A stretch of DNA of 64,000 nt from Microbacterium forte. GTDB lineage: Bacteria; Actinomycetota; Actinomycetes; Actinomycetales; Microbacteriaceae. The DNA is taken from NCBI RefSeq assembly GCF_031885415.1, contig NZ_CP116871.1:3596001-3660000 (forward strand), in the 5' to 3' direction. How positions within the stretch are numbered: the first letter of the stretch is position 1; each line of letters starts with the position of its first letter. Under the pieces are notes generated by a model. The model was not told the origin of the DNA. It saw only the letters and a list, made by a program, of their open reading frames with translations, and did not search any database. Both the position numbers and the translations under genes were made by a program. Positions 1 through 8,533 of this stretch are shown here, piece by piece.

Positions 1-138
1 GCACTCGACAACTACGAGTGGGCGAGCGGATTCCGTCCGACCTTCGGCCTGATCGGCTTCGACCACGAGACGTTCGAGCGCTCGCCGAAGCCGTCGCTCG
101 CCTGGCTCGGCGAGGTCGCGCGTCGTAACGGGCTCTGA
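1..138 (+). CDS. GH1 family beta-glucosidase, C-terminal end only
   Basis: Only the last 45 residues are in the window; the gene enters from the left edge in frame 1. The visible DNYEWASGFRPTFGLIGFD stretch followed by RSPKPSLAWLGEVA matches the end of glycoside hydrolase family 1, where an aromatic-rich loop after DN(F/Y)EW binds the sugar and the chain ends after a P-K-x-S helix. Family members hydrolyse beta-glucosides or related sugars in the cytoplasm. The substrate cannot be judged from this fragment. A perfect hairpin follows the stop codon within ten bases, so the gene probably ends its transcript. Confidence 0.72.
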   Translation, partial: ALDNYEWASGFRPTFGLIGFDHETFERSPKPSLAWLGEVARRNGL

Positions 139-146
139 GCCGGACG

Positions 147-169
147 ACCCCGGGGCTCTGCCCCGGGGT
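147..169 (+). terminator. Hairpin terminator after the GH1 gene
   Basis: Perfect 10-bp stem ACCCCGGGGC / GCCCCGGGGT with a TCT loop, starting nine bases after the GH1 stop. There is no T tract, as is usual in high-GC actinobacteria. The next promoter box begins immediately after it. Confidence 0.65.
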
Positions 170-175
170 TACCCT
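170..175 (+). promoter_or_regulatory. -10 box TACCCT for a leaderless transcript
   Basis: TACCCT lies exactly 6 nt before the ATG at 182, with no Shine-Dalgarno sequence in between, so transcription should start at or next to the start codon. Confidence 0.5.
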
Positions 176-181
176 CGGATC

Positions 182-1723
182 ATGAGCCATGCAACCCGTA
201 CGACGCGCGGTGACAGGCTCCGATCGGCGGCCGCCGGGCTGAGTGCGGCGGTCGTCGCGGTCGGCCTGGCGGAGCTGGTGGCCGCCATCGTCGAACCGAG
301 CGCGAGTCCGTTCGCCGTGATCGGCAGCGGGCTCATCGACCTCGCGCCCAGCTGGGCGAAGGACACCGCGATCGCGCTGTTCGGCACCGGCGACAAGGTC
401 GCGCTCCTCACCGGGATCGCCATCGTGCTGGCAGGACTGGCGGCGCTCGCCGGCATCCTGGAATCCCGCCGGGCGGGAGTGGGGTCGACGATCCTCGCTG
501 CTCTCGGCGTGCTCGCTCTGGTGGCCGCGATGATCCGTCCTGGTGCGGGACCGTTCGCCTGGCTCCCCGGCCTCGTCGCGGGAGTGACGGCGGTCGTCGC
601 GCTGCGGCTGCTCATGCGCAAGGTGCACCCGGTGCCGTATCTCCGCGCCGAGCATGAGGAGCGCCGACAGTTCCTCCTGTGGACCGTCGGCGTCGCAGCC
701 ACCGGCATCGTGGCGCTCGCCATCGGCAACGCGGCCCGCGGCGTGACCCGGTCCATCGAGGCGGTGCGGTCCACACTGCGCCTGCCGAAGGCCGCCACGC
801 CGGCCCCGGCAGTGCCGGTCGCCGCAGAACTCGACATCCAGGGGCTTGCGCCCGTCGTCACCCCGAATGCGCAGTTCTACCGCATCGACACCGCTCTGAT
901 CGTGCCGCGCATCGACCCGGCCGATTGGTCGATCCGCATCCATGGGATGGTCGACCGAGAGATCGTGGTCACGTGGGACGAACTGCTCGCCCTGCCGATG
1001 CAGGAGTCGCATGTGACGCTCGCGTGCGTGTCGAACGAGGTGGGCGGAGACCTGATCGGCAGCGCCCTGTGGCTCGGGCATCCGGTGCGCGAGCTCCTCG
1101 CGCGGGCGGGCGTCGACCCGGACGCCGACATGGTGCTGTCGACCTCGTCCGACGGATTCACGGCCTCGACACCCCTCGAGGCTCTCACCGACGACCGCGA
1201 CGCCCTGCTCGCGGTCGGCATGAACGGTGATCCGCTGCCCATCGAGCACGGTTTTCCGGTGCGCATGGTGGTGCCGGGGCTCTACGGCTATGTCTCTGCG
1301 ACCAAGTGGGTGACCGACCTCGAGGTCACGCGGTTCGACCGGGCGACCGCGTACTGGACCGACCGCGGGTGGTCGGAGCGCGGACCGATCAAGCTGCAGT
1401 CGCGCATCGACGTGCCCCGTCGCGGGACTCGGATCGAGGCGGGTGACGCCGTGATCGCCGGCATGGCATGGCAGCAGCATGTGGGAGTCGAGGGCGTCGA
1501 GGTGCGGATCGACGAGGGCGCATGGCGTCGGGCCGAGCTCGCCACCGCGATCTCCGACGACACCTGGGTGCAGTGGCGCCTCGACTGGTCGGCCGAGAGC
1601 GGAGCGCACACGATCGAGTGCCGGGCGATCAGCGCCGACGGCGAGACGCAGACCTCGGATCCGGCCGACGTCGTGCCCGACGGCGCTCAGGGGTGGCATC
1701 GCATCGAGGTCTCGGTCGCCTGA
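182..1723 (+). CDS. Membrane-anchored molybdopterin-dependent oxidoreductase, sulfite oxidase family
   Basis: A 513-residue protein. The first 200 residues hold about five hydrophobic segments (roughly 17-40, 48-64, 75-94, 97-118, 120-140 and 160-180, some short). The catalytic part, from about residue 215, resembles the sulfite oxidase/MsrP molybdopterin fold: the TLACVSNEVGGDL motif supplies the predicted molybdenum-ligating cysteine, Cys282. The region after about residue 400 looks like the Ig-like Mo-co dimerisation domain. The expected role is oxidation or reduction of a small oxyanion or sulfoxide outside the membrane, with electrons exchanged through the membrane part or a partner. No haem or cytochrome gene is adjacent, so the redox partner is unknown. 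The ATG at 182 is supported by a leaderless-type -10 box. Confidence 0.82.
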   Translation: MSHATRTTRGDRLRSAAAGLSAAVVAVGLAELVAAIVEPSASPFAVIGSGLIDLAPSWAKDTAIALFGTGDKVALLTGIAIVLAGLAALAGILESRRAGVGSTILAALGVLALVAAMIRPGAGPFAWLPGLVAGVTAVVALRLLMRKVHPVPYLRAEHEERRQFLLWTVGVAATGIVALAIGNAARGVTRSIEAVRSTLRLPKAATPAPAVPVAAELDIQGLAPVVTPNAQFYRIDTALIVPRIDPADWSIRIHGMVDREIVVTWDELLALPMQESHVTLACVSNEVGGDLIGSALWLGHPVRELLARAGVDPDADMVLSTSSDGFTASTPLEALTDDRDALLAVGMNGDPLPIEHGFPVRMVVPGLYGYVSATKWVTDLEVTRFDRATAYWTDRGWSERGPIKLQSRIDVPRRGTRIEAGDAVIAGMAWQQHVGVEGVEVRIDEGAWRRAELATAISDDTWVQWRLDWSAESGAHTIECRAISADGETQTSDPADVVPDGAQGWHRIEVSVA

Positions 1724-1748
1724 GCGTAACGACCCCCTGCATCCCACC

Positions 1749-1754
1749 TAGAAT
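1749..1754 (+). promoter_or_regulatory. -10 box TAGAAT for metG
   Basis: TAGAAT ends 7 nt before the metG ATG at 1762, with no ribosome-binding site between, which predicts a leaderless or nearly leaderless metG mRNA. Confidence 0.5.
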
Positions 1755-1761
1755 TGTCCCC

Positions 1762-3354
1762 ATGCCCGCAGGCGAATCGTTCTACATCACCACGCCCATC
1801 TACTACCCCTCCGATGTGCCTCACATCGGTCACGGGTACACCTCGGTGGCGGTCGACGCGCTCGCGCGCTGGCACCGTCAGGGCGGCGATGACACGTGGA
1901 TGCTCACGGGCACCGACGAGCACGGCCAGAAGATGCTCCGCGCGGCGGCGGCGAACAACGTCACCCCGCAGGAGTGGGTCGACAAACTCGTCACCGAGGC
2001 GTGGTTCCCGCTGCTGAAGACCCTCGATGTCGCGAACGACGACTTCATCCGCACCACGCAGGAGCGCCACGAGACCAATGTGCAGACGTTCTTCCAGCGT
2101 CTGTACGACCGCGGGTACATCTACGCGGGCGAGTACGAGGCGCTGTACTGCGTCGGCTGCGAGGAGTTCAAGCCCGAGTCCGAGATCGTCGACGGCACAG
2201 GTCCGTTCGAGGGTCTGAAGGTGTGCGTGATCCACTCGAAGCCCCTCGAACTCCTGCAGGAGAAGAACTACTTCTTCAAGCTCAGCGAGTTCCAGGACCG
2301 CCTGCTCGAGCTCTACAAGACGCAGCCCGACTTCGTGCGCCCCGACTCCGCGCGCAACGAGGTCGTCTCCTTCGTCAGCCAGGGGCTGAAGGACCTCTCG
2401 ATCTCGCGCTCGACGTTCGACTGGGGCATCCCGCTGCCGTGGGACGAGTCGCACGTCATCTACGTGTGGGTCGACGCGCTGCTCAACTACGCCACCGCCG
2501 TCGGGTACGGCTCCGATCCGGAGACGTTCGACCGCCGCTGGCCCGCCTATCACGTGGTCGGAAAGGACATCCTGCGCTTCCACGCGGTGATCTGGCCCGC
2601 GCTGCTGATGGCCGCCGGGCTCGACGTGCCCAAGGGCGTGTTCGCGCACGGCTGGCTGCTGGTCGGCGGCGAGAAGATGTCGAAGTCGAAGCTCACCGGC
2701 ATCGCACCGACCGAGATCACCGATGTCTTCGGCTCCGACGCGTACCGCTATTACTTCCTCTCCGCGATCGCGTTCGGTCAGGACGGGTCGTTCTCGTGGG
2801 AGGACCTCTCGGCCCGTTACCAGGCCGAGCTCGCGAACGGCTTCGGCAACCTTGCCTCGCGCACCACGGCGATGATCGAGAAGTACTTCGAGGGCATCGT
2901 GCCGCCCCCCGCCGACTACACCGAGAAGGATCTCGAGATCCAGAGGATCGTCGCGGATGCGGCGTCGAACGCGGATGCCGCGATCGAGCAGTTCCGCATC
3001 GACGAGGCCATCTCGTCGATCTGGACGATCGTCGATGCGCTGAACGGCTACATCACCGCGAACGAGCCGTGGGCGCTGGCCAAGCAGGCGAACAGCGGAG
3101 ACGAGGCTCAGCGCGGCCGTCTGGGCACGGTGCTCTACACCTGCGCCGAGGGCCTGCGTGCGCTCGCGGTGCTGCTCTCGCCGGTGATGCCGCAGTCGAC
3201 GGAGAAGCTCTGGGTCGCCCTCGGCGCTGCCGAGAGCCTCGGACGTCTGCAGGATCAGCCGATCCGTGAGGCCGGAGCCTGGGGAGCGCTGCGCCCCGGA
3301 ACCAGCGTCAACGGCCTCAGCCCGCTGTTCCCGCGTGTGGAGTCCAACGCCTGA
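1762..3354 (+). CDS. metG: Methionyl-tRNA synthetase
   Basis: A 530-residue class I aminoacyl-tRNA synthetase that charges tRNA-Met with methionine in the cytoplasm. The HIGH-type signature is HIGHG near residues 20-24 (in PSDVPHIGHGYTS), and the KMSKS loop is at 305-309. The metal-knuckle region has YCVGCEEF and a later KVCVIHSKP cysteine, as in the bacterial short form without a C-terminal EMAP-like domain. An upstream in-frame extension is open, but the family N-terminus (MPAGESFYITTPIYYPS) fits ATG 1762, and the TAGAAT box agrees. tatD starts 2 bp after the stop, so the two are cotranscribed, a common arrangement with metG. Confidence 0.97.
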   Translation: MPAGESFYITTPIYYPSDVPHIGHGYTSVAVDALARWHRQGGDDTWMLTGTDEHGQKMLRAAAANNVTPQEWVDKLVTEAWFPLLKTLDVANDDFIRTTQERHETNVQTFFQRLYDRGYIYAGEYEALYCVGCEEFKPESEIVDGTGPFEGLKVCVIHSKPLELLQEKNYFFKLSEFQDRLLELYKTQPDFVRPDSARNEVVSFVSQGLKDLSISRSTFDWGIPLPWDESHVIYVWVDALLNYATAVGYGSDPETFDRRWPAYHVVGKDILRFHAVIWPALLMAAGLDVPKGVFAHGWLLVGGEKMSKSKLTGIAPTEITDVFGSDAYRYYFLSAIAFGQDGSFSWEDLSARYQAELANGFGNLASRTTAMIEKYFEGIVPPPADYTEKDLEIQRIVADAASNADAAIEQFRIDEAISSIWTIVDALNGYITANEPWALAKQANSGDEAQRGRLGTVLYTCAEGLRALAVLLSPVMPQSTEKLWVALGAAESLGRLQDQPIREAGAWGALRPGTSVNGLSPLFPRVESNA

Positions 3355-3356
3355 GC

Positions 3357-4226
3357 ATGACGTACGTGCAGCAGCGAGACGGCGAGGGACGCAAGAACCT
3401 GCGGTATCCGGCGGCCCCCGAGCCGCTGTCCGTGCCCGTGTACGACAACCACGCGCATCTCGAGATCCTCGACGGCGATGAGCCGCTGTCGCTGACCGAG
3501 CAGCTGAATCGGGCCCAGGCCGTGGGCATCGCCGGGGTGGTGCAGGCGTCGGGTGACATCGAGTCTTCTCGGTGGGCGGTCGAGGCGGCGGAATCGGACT
3601 CCCGTGTGCTCGCGGCTGTCGCGATCCACCCGAACGACGCGCCTGCCTACGCCGAAGAGGGGCGCCTCGATGAGGCCATCGCGGTGATCGACGAGCTCGC
3701 CGCGCACCCCCGCACGCGGGCGATCGGCGAGACGGGGCTCGACTTCTTCCGCACCGAGCCCGAGCGCCGAGCACCGCAGTTCGAGTCCTTCGAGGCGCAC
3801 ATCGCGCTCGCCAAGAAGCATGGCATCGCGATGCAGATCCATGACCGCGACGCGCATGACGCGGTCCTCGAGACGCTGACGCGGGTGGGTGCCCCCGACC
3901 GGACCGTGTTCCACTGCTTCTCGGGTGACGACGAGATGGCCCGGATCTGTGCGGATGCCGGATATCACCTGTCGTTCGCGGGCAACGTCACGTTCAAGAA
4001 CGCGCAGAATCTGCGCGACGCGCTGAAGGTGACACCGCTGGATCGCATCCTGGTCGAGACCGACGCGCCGTTCCTCACCCCGACGCCGCTGCGCGGCCGG
4101 CCGAACGCCCCGTATCTCGTGCCGATCACGGTGCGCTTCATGGCAGCCGAGCTCGGCATCGAGGTCGACGAGCTCTCTGCCCAGCTCGCCGCGAACACCC
4201 TGCGGGTCTACGGCTCGTTCGACTGA
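3357..4226 (+). CDS. tatD: TatD-family metal-dependent hydrolase (DNase)
   Basis: A 289-residue TIM-barrel hydrolase. The metal ligands expected for the family are visible: HAH at 32-34, the GETGLDF glutamate, QIHDRDAH, HCFSG and VETDAPFLTP. Family members act as metal-dependent 3'-5' exonucleases or D-tyrosyl-like hydrolases. The ATG follows the metG stop by 2 bp, so translation is probably coupled. The first 25 residues precede the barrel and are not conserved in the family. The 3' end overlaps the convergent MFS gene by 19 bp. Confidence 0.92.
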   Translation: MTYVQQRDGEGRKNLRYPAAPEPLSVPVYDNHAHLEILDGDEPLSLTEQLNRAQAVGIAGVVQASGDIESSRWAVEAAESDSRVLAAVAIHPNDAPAYAEEGRLDEAIAVIDELAAHPRTRAIGETGLDFFRTEPERRAPQFESFEAHIALAKKHGIAMQIHDRDAHDAVLETLTRVGAPDRTVFHCFSGDDEMARICADAGYHLSFAGNVTFKNAQNLRDALKVTPLDRILVETDAPFLTPTPLRGRPNAPYLVPITVRFMAAELGIEVDELSAQLAANTLRVYGSFD

Positions 4227-5485
4227 GTCTCGATCGCCTGCGTGTCGGAGACCGGCTTCGCCGACACGATCTGCGAGATCGGCTTCCACACGAACAGCAG
4301 TGTGAGCGCAGCGCCGACGAACGCGAACCACCACGGAGCGGTGAGACCCCAGAACTGCGCGATCACGCCGCCCAGTGCCTGTCCGATCACCATGCCGCCG
4401 AACACGCCGACCATATTGACCGAGGCGACCCGGCCCTGCAGCTCGGGCGGCACGAGGCGCTGACGGACGGTCGTCGAGATCGTGCCCCAGATGAACGCGT
4501 AGGCGCCGAAGACGAACATGATCACGAGCGCGACCCACCCGGTGCTGGTGAGCGCGAAGGCGAGGTGCATCAGCACTTCGAGAGAAAGCACGACGCGCAT
4601 GAGCGTCGCGAACGACACGTGTCGTTCGAGCCACCCGAAGCACAGCGTGGCGAGGATGCCACCGGCGGCGGACGCCGTGGTCAGCGCTCCATAGCCGACG
4701 GCGCCCATGTTCAGGTGCTCGGTGGCGTAGAGCACGAGCACGCCCCAGGGGGCCGCCCAGGTCACGTTGAAGACCAGGATGATGAGCACGAGCATCCGCA
4801 CCGGCGGGTTCTGCCAGAGCCACCGCAGGCCCTCGGCGATGTCGGTGTGCACGTGCGTCTTCTCGGCGTCGCCCGTCGCCCGGGGCGGCACCGGCGTGCG
4901 GGCCATGCGCGAGATCAGCACGACCGCGAGGAGCACGCAGAGGACCTCGAGCAGGAAGGGCCACGCCGTGCCCGCGGCGAAGAGGAAGGCTCCCAGCGGA
5001 GGACCCGCGAACTGGTTCGCGACGAGGTACCCGGCCTGCAGACGCGCGTTGCCGATGCCCAGATCGGCGGGCTTCACGAGCATCGGCAGCAGCGTGCTTC
5101 CCGCCGTGTCGACGAAGACCTCTGCCGTGCCGTAGAGGAAGGCCACAGCGAGCACGATCCAGATGTTCGCCGTGCCGGTGAGCAGGAACGCGCAGAGACC
5201 TGCGAGCACCACGGCCCGCGCCGCGTTGGCGAACATCACGAGGCGTCGGCGGTCGAACCGGTCGGCGATCGCACCGGCGTGCAGCCCGAACAGCAGCCAC
5301 GGAAGGAACTGCATGATCGCGCCGGCGGCGACGAGGATCGGCGATGACGTCATCGAGGCGATGAGCAGGGGAGCGGCCGCCAGAGCGACGCCGTCTCCGA
5401 CGTTGCTCGTCCACGACGATGCGAGCAGCCAGCGGAAATCCCTGCCCATCCGACGGGGCGCGATCAGTTCACCGAGGGAGGGCAC
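4208..5485 (-). CDS. MFS transporter, probable drug-type exporter
   Basis: About 425 residues with some 12 hydrophobic segments and the MFS loop motif GAIADRFDRRRLVM after the second segment, typical of the enterobactin-exporter/macrolide-efflux type (MFS_3). Substrate not predictable. Two GTG codons occur in tandem: one at 5488 and one at 5485. The -10-like box TAGTCT (minus strand) ends 6 nt before the GTG at 5485, so I take that as the start of a leaderless transcript; the upstream GTG would add one residue. The gene is convergent with tatD and divergent from rsmA. Confidence 0.88.
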   Translation of the reverse strand: MPSLGELIAPRRMGRDFRWLLASSWTSNVGDGVALAAAPLLIASMTSSPILVAAGAIMQFLPWLLFGLHAGAIADRFDRRRLVMFANAARAVVLAGLCAFLLTGTANIWIVLAVAFLYGTAEVFVDTAGSTLLPMLVKPADLGIGNARLQAGYLVANQFAGPPLGAFLFAAGTAWPFLLEVLCVLLAVVLISRMARTPVPPRATGDAEKTHVHTDIAEGLRWLWQNPPVRMLVLIILVFNVTWAAPWGVLVLYATEHLNMGAVGYGALTTASAAGGILATLCFGWLERHVSFATLMRVVLSLEVLMHLAFALTSTGWVALVIMFVFGAYAFIWGTISTTVRQRLVPPELQGRVASVNMVGVFGGMVIGQALGGVIAQFWGLTAPWWFAFVGAALTLLFVWKPISQIVSAKPVSDTQAIETQSNEP

Positions 5486-5491
5486 CACAGA

Positions 5492-5497
5492 AGACTA
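5492..5497 (-). promoter_or_regulatory. -10 box TAGTCT for the MFS gene
   Basis: On the minus strand TAGTCT ends 6 nt before GTG 5485 and there is no Shine-Dalgarno sequence between. Confidence 0.42.
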
Positions 5498-5541
5498 CTG
5501 GCGGGTTCGGACACCGGTGAGGGGTGGGGGACAATGGAGCA

Positions 5542-6411
5542 ATGACAGTCACCCTGCTCGGCGCCACCGAGATCCGCCGCCTCGCCGCTGAGCTCGACGT
5601 CACCCCGACCAAGAAGCTCGGACAGAACTTCGTCGTCGACGCGAACACCGTGCGCAAGATCGTGCACGCCGCCCGCGTGCAGCCGGGGGAGCGGGTCGTC
5701 GAGGTCGGGCCGGGGCTCGGTTCGCTCACCCTCGCGATCCTCGAGACCGGGGCATCCGTCACCGCCGTCGAGATCGACCACCGGCTCGCAGCCCGACTCG
5801 CCCAGACCGCGGTCGAGCACGGCGTTCCCGCCGAGAGGCTCACGGTTGTCGATGCCGACGCGCTGCGCATCACCGAGCTGCCCGGCGAACCCACCGTGCT
5901 GGTCGCGAATCTCCCCTACAACGTCTCCGTCCCCGTGCTGCTGCACTTCCTCGAGAACTTCTCGTACCTGAAGCGCGGCGTCGTGATGGTGCAGGCCGAG
6001 GTCGCCGAGCGCATCGCGGCCAAGCCAGGGTCGAAGATCTACGGCACCCCGAGCGTCAAGGCGGCCTGGTACGGCGAATGGAGGCTCTCGGGCACCGTGT
6101 CCCGTCAGGTCTTCTGGCCGGTGCCCAACGTCGACAGCCTCCTCGTCGGCTTCGACCGGTCGGAGGGCGAGCGCGGCACGGAGGATGAGCGCCGACTCAC
6201 CTTCACGATCGTGGATGCCGCCTTCAACCAGCGCCGCAAGATGCTGCGTCAGGCGCTGTCCGAGCTCTTCGGCAGCTCGGCCGCGGCATCCGAGATCCTG
6301 ATCGCGGCAGGAGTCGCGCCGACCGCCCGCGGCGAGGATCTCACGGTCGACGACTATCACCGTATTGCGCGGCACGTCGCCCAGATCGAAGACACCGCCA
6401 TCACCGGCTAA
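5542..6411 (+). CDS. rsmA: 16S rRNA (adenine1518/1519-N6)-dimethyltransferase
   Basis: A 289-residue KsgA/RsmA protein that dimethylates two adjacent adenines in the 3' hairpin of 16S rRNA during 30S maturation, using S-adenosylmethionine. Visible motifs are KKLGQNFVVD near the N-terminus, the SAM loop VVEVGPGLGSLTL, the acidic EIDHRLA that binds the ribose, and the catalytic NLPYNVSVP. An in-frame GTG lies 18 bp upstream, but ATG 5542 matches the family start; GACAAT lies 6 nt before it. The aldo/keto reductase begins 9 bp after the stop and ispE follows, so rsmA is separated from ispE by one inserted gene. Confidence 0.96.
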   Translation: MTVTLLGATEIRRLAAELDVTPTKKLGQNFVVDANTVRKIVHAARVQPGERVVEVGPGLGSLTLAILETGASVTAVEIDHRLAARLAQTAVEHGVPAERLTVVDADALRITELPGEPTVLVANLPYNVSVPVLLHFLENFSYLKRGVVMVQAEVAERIAAKPGSKIYGTPSVKAAWYGEWRLSGTVSRQVFWPVPNVDSLLVGFDRSEGERGTEDERRLTFTIVDAAFNQRRKMLRQALSELFGSSAAASEILIAAGVAPTARGEDLTVDDYHRIARHVAQIEDTAITG

Positions 6412-6414
6412 CCT
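6409..6414 (+). promoter_or_regulatory. -10 box TAACCT inside the rsmA stop region
   Basis: TAACCT overlaps the rsmA stop codon and ends 6 nt before the GTG at 6421, which predicts an internal leaderless promoter for the downstream reductase. Confidence 0.45.
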
Positions 6415-6420
6415 GGCACG

Positions 6421-7488
6421 GTGACCGAGTCTCCCCGCTTCCGTCCCAACGTCCCTGAGCTCCACCGGCCGTACGCTGCCGACGAGAGCCGCTACCAGCA
6501 CTTCGAGTACCGCCAGGTCGGCTCCTCGGGGCTCTACCTGCCGCCGATCTCGCTGGGCCTGTGGTGGAACTTCGGCGACAACATCCCGCTCGACAACCAG
6601 CGCGCACTGTTGCGCCACGCGTTCGACCGGGGCATCACCCACTTCGACCTCGCGAACAACTACGGACCGCCCTACGGCTCCGCCGAGAAGAACTTCGGTC
6701 GCATCTTCGCCGAGGACTTCCGCCCCTATCGCGACGAGCTGATCATCTCGTCGAAGGCGGGCTGGGACATGTGGCCGGGGCCGTACGGCGACCTCGGGAG
6801 CCGCAAGTACATCCTCGCGAGTGCCGAGCAGTCGCTCACGCGCATGGGTCTCGACCACGTCGACATCTTCTACTCGCACCGCGCAGACCCGGTGACCCCG
6901 GTCGCCGAGACCATCGGAGCCCTGGACACGCTCGTGCGTCAGGGCAAGGCGCTCTACGTGGGCATCTCGTCGTACAGCGCCGAGCGCACGGCCGAGGCCG
7001 TCGCCGTCGCCACCGAGCTCGGCACCCCGCTCGTCATCCACCAGCCCGCCTATTCGATCCTCAACCGCTGGGTCGAAGACGGGCTCACCGAGAAGCTCGA
7101 GCAGTCCGGCGTCGGCGCGATCGCCTTCACCCCGCTGGCGCAGGGGCTCCTCACCGACAAGTACCTCGGTGACGGCACCGCAGCCCGGGCCCAGAAGCGC
7201 GGGTCACTGCCCGATGCTCCGCTGTCGGATGCCGCTGTCGAGACGCTCCGGTCGCTCAACGCCATCGCCGAGGGGCGGGGGCAGTCGCTGGCTCAGATGG
7301 CGATCCAGTGGACGCTGCGCAACCCGGTGGTCGCCTCCGCACTGGTCGGGGCATCGCGCCCCGAGCAGCTCGACGAGAACATCGCCGCCGTCAACGGACC
7401 GGCATTCACGGCCGACGAGCTCAGCCGCATCGATGAGGCGGCCGGCGCCATCGACGTCGACCTGTGGGCGTCGTCCACGGAGCTGTGA
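6421..7488 (+). CDS. Aldo/keto reductase, YghZ/GpR-like
   Basis: A 355-residue NADPH-dependent reductase of the aldo/keto reductase superfamily. The catalytic Tyr lies in ANNYGPPYGSAE, the Lys in IISSKAG and the His in FYSHRAD, in the expected order. The N-terminal ELHRPYAADESRY and YRQVGSSGLYLPPISLG resemble L-glyceraldehyde-3-phosphate reductases and the Kv-beta-like branch rather than 2,5-diketogluconate reductases. It may detoxify glyceraldehyde 3-phosphate enantiomers or methylglyoxal; the true substrate is unknown. GTG start supported by its box at 6409. Confidence 0.93.
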   Translation: MTESPRFRPNVPELHRPYAADESRYQHFEYRQVGSSGLYLPPISLGLWWNFGDNIPLDNQRALLRHAFDRGITHFDLANNYGPPYGSAEKNFGRIFAEDFRPYRDELIISSKAGWDMWPGPYGDLGSRKYILASAEQSLTRMGLDHVDIFYSHRADPVTPVAETIGALDTLVRQGKALYVGISSYSAERTAEAVAVATELGTPLVIHQPAYSILNRWVEDGLTEKLEQSGVGAIAFTPLAQGLLTDKYLGDGTAARAQKRGSLPDAPLSDAAVETLRSLNAIAEGRGQSLAQMAIQWTLRNPVVASALVGASRPEQLDENIAAVNGPAFTADELSRIDEAAGAIDVDLWASSTEL

Positions 7489-7501
7489 CGGGAAGACCGA
7501 G

Positions 7502-8434
7502 ATGAGCTTCGCCGCCCCCGTCGATTCCGTGCACGTGCGCGCGCCGGGCAAGATCAACGTCTACCTGGGCGTGGGCGGCCGTCACGACGACGGGTACCAC
7601 GCGCTGGCTACCGTGTTCCAGGCGGTGTCGCTCTATGAGGACGTGATCGCCAGGCACGCCGACGACTTCTCGATCACGGTGTCGGGCGTGGACGATCCCG
7701 ACACGGTGCCGCTGGACGATCGCAACCTCGCGATGCGGGCGGCGAAGCTGCTCGCGACCGCAGCCGAGTACGGCGGCGGGGTGGCGCTCGAGATCCGCAA
7801 GAGCGTGCCGGTCGCCGGAGGCATGGGAGGCGGGTCAGCGGATGCCGCTGCCGCCCTCGTGGCCTGCGATGCGCTGTGGGGCACCGGGTTCTCGACGGCG
7901 CGCCTGCACGAGCTCGCGGCACGCCTCGGTGCCGATGTGCCCTTCGCGCTGCACGGCGGCACCGCCGTCGGCACCGGTCGGGGAGACCAGTTGAACCCGG
8001 CATTGGCGAGGGGACGCTTCGACTGGGTGCTCGTCCCGAGTGACGAGGGCCTGTCGACGCCGGTCGTGTACGCGCGGCTCGATGCCCTGCGTGACGCCGA
8101 GGGCGCGCTCGCCGACGATCCGCCGCTGTCGCTCGAGGTTCCGGCGCCCGTGCTGCAGGCGCTGCGCTCGGGAGACCCGGACCTGCTGTCCGAGAGCATC
8201 TACAACGACCTGCAGGAAGCCGCCCTGCACGAGCGGCCGGAACTCGAGACGACGATCCTGCGTGGCATCCATGCCGGTGCGCTGCAGGGGATCGTGTCCG
8301 GTTCAGGGCCCACCGTCGCACTCCTCTGCGCGAGCCCCGAGGGTGCGCAGGAAGTGCAGTCGCTGCTGCGCGAGCACGGGCTCGAGTCGCTGCACGTGCA
8401 TGGCCCGGTGCCGGGCGCGCGCATCCTCGCCTGA
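7502..8434 (+). CDS. ispE: 4-(cytidine 5'-diphospho)-2-C-methyl-D-erythritol kinase
   Basis: A 310-residue GHMP kinase that phosphorylates CDP-methylerythritol in the non-mevalonate isoprenoid pathway. Motifs: APGKINVYLGV at the N-terminus, DDGYHALATVFQAV, the glycine-rich ATP loop VPVAGGMGGGSADAAAAL and the C-terminal GSGPTVALL. The ATG is 13 bp after the reductase stop, preceded by GGGAAGACCGAG. In many actinobacteria ispE directly follows rsmA; here one gene separates them. Confidence 0.96.
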   Translation: MSFAAPVDSVHVRAPGKINVYLGVGGRHDDGYHALATVFQAVSLYEDVIARHADDFSITVSGVDDPDTVPLDDRNLAMRAAKLLATAAEYGGGVALEIRKSVPVAGGMGGGSADAAAALVACDALWGTGFSTARLHELAARLGADVPFALHGGTAVGTGRGDQLNPALARGRFDWVLVPSDEGLSTPVVYARLDALRDAEGALADDPPLSLEVPAPVLQALRSGDPDLLSESIYNDLQEAALHERPELETTILRGIHAGALQGIVSGSGPTVALLCASPEGAQEVQSLLREHGLESLHVHGPVPGARILA

Positions 8435-8502
8435 CCCGCCCCGCCGCCCCCTCACGTCAGCGACGTGCGTTCGGCGCGCCTGGCGTACATAATGAAGGGA
8501 CG

Positions 8503-8518
8503 ATGTGACCGTGCACAT
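8503..8518 (+). promoter_or_regulatory. LacI-type operator in front of the lacI-family gene
   Basis: The 16-bp imperfect palindrome ATGTGACCGTGCACAT lies just downstream of a TACATAAT -10 box (8487-8494) and just upstream of the ribosome-binding site. A closely similar palindrome is at 9607-9622 in front of the sugar transporter. Position and shape fit autorepression by the LacI-family protein encoded next. Confidence 0.65.
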
Positions 8519-8520
8519 AC

Positions 8521-8527
8521 AAGGAGG
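8521..8527 (+). promoter_or_regulatory. Ribosome-binding site deciding the LacI start
   Basis: AAGGAGG is 6 nt before the ATG at 8534, a near-perfect match to the anti-Shine-Dalgarno sequence. It excludes the upstream in-frame start at 8465, which would lie before the promoter. Confidence 0.8.
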
Positions 8528-8533
8528 TCTGTG

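Noticed and set aside
4208..4226. Overlap of tatD and the MFS gene as an antisense-regulation element
   Set aside because: Convergent 3' overlaps of 14-19 bp occur twice here and are ordinary in compact actinobacterial genomes.
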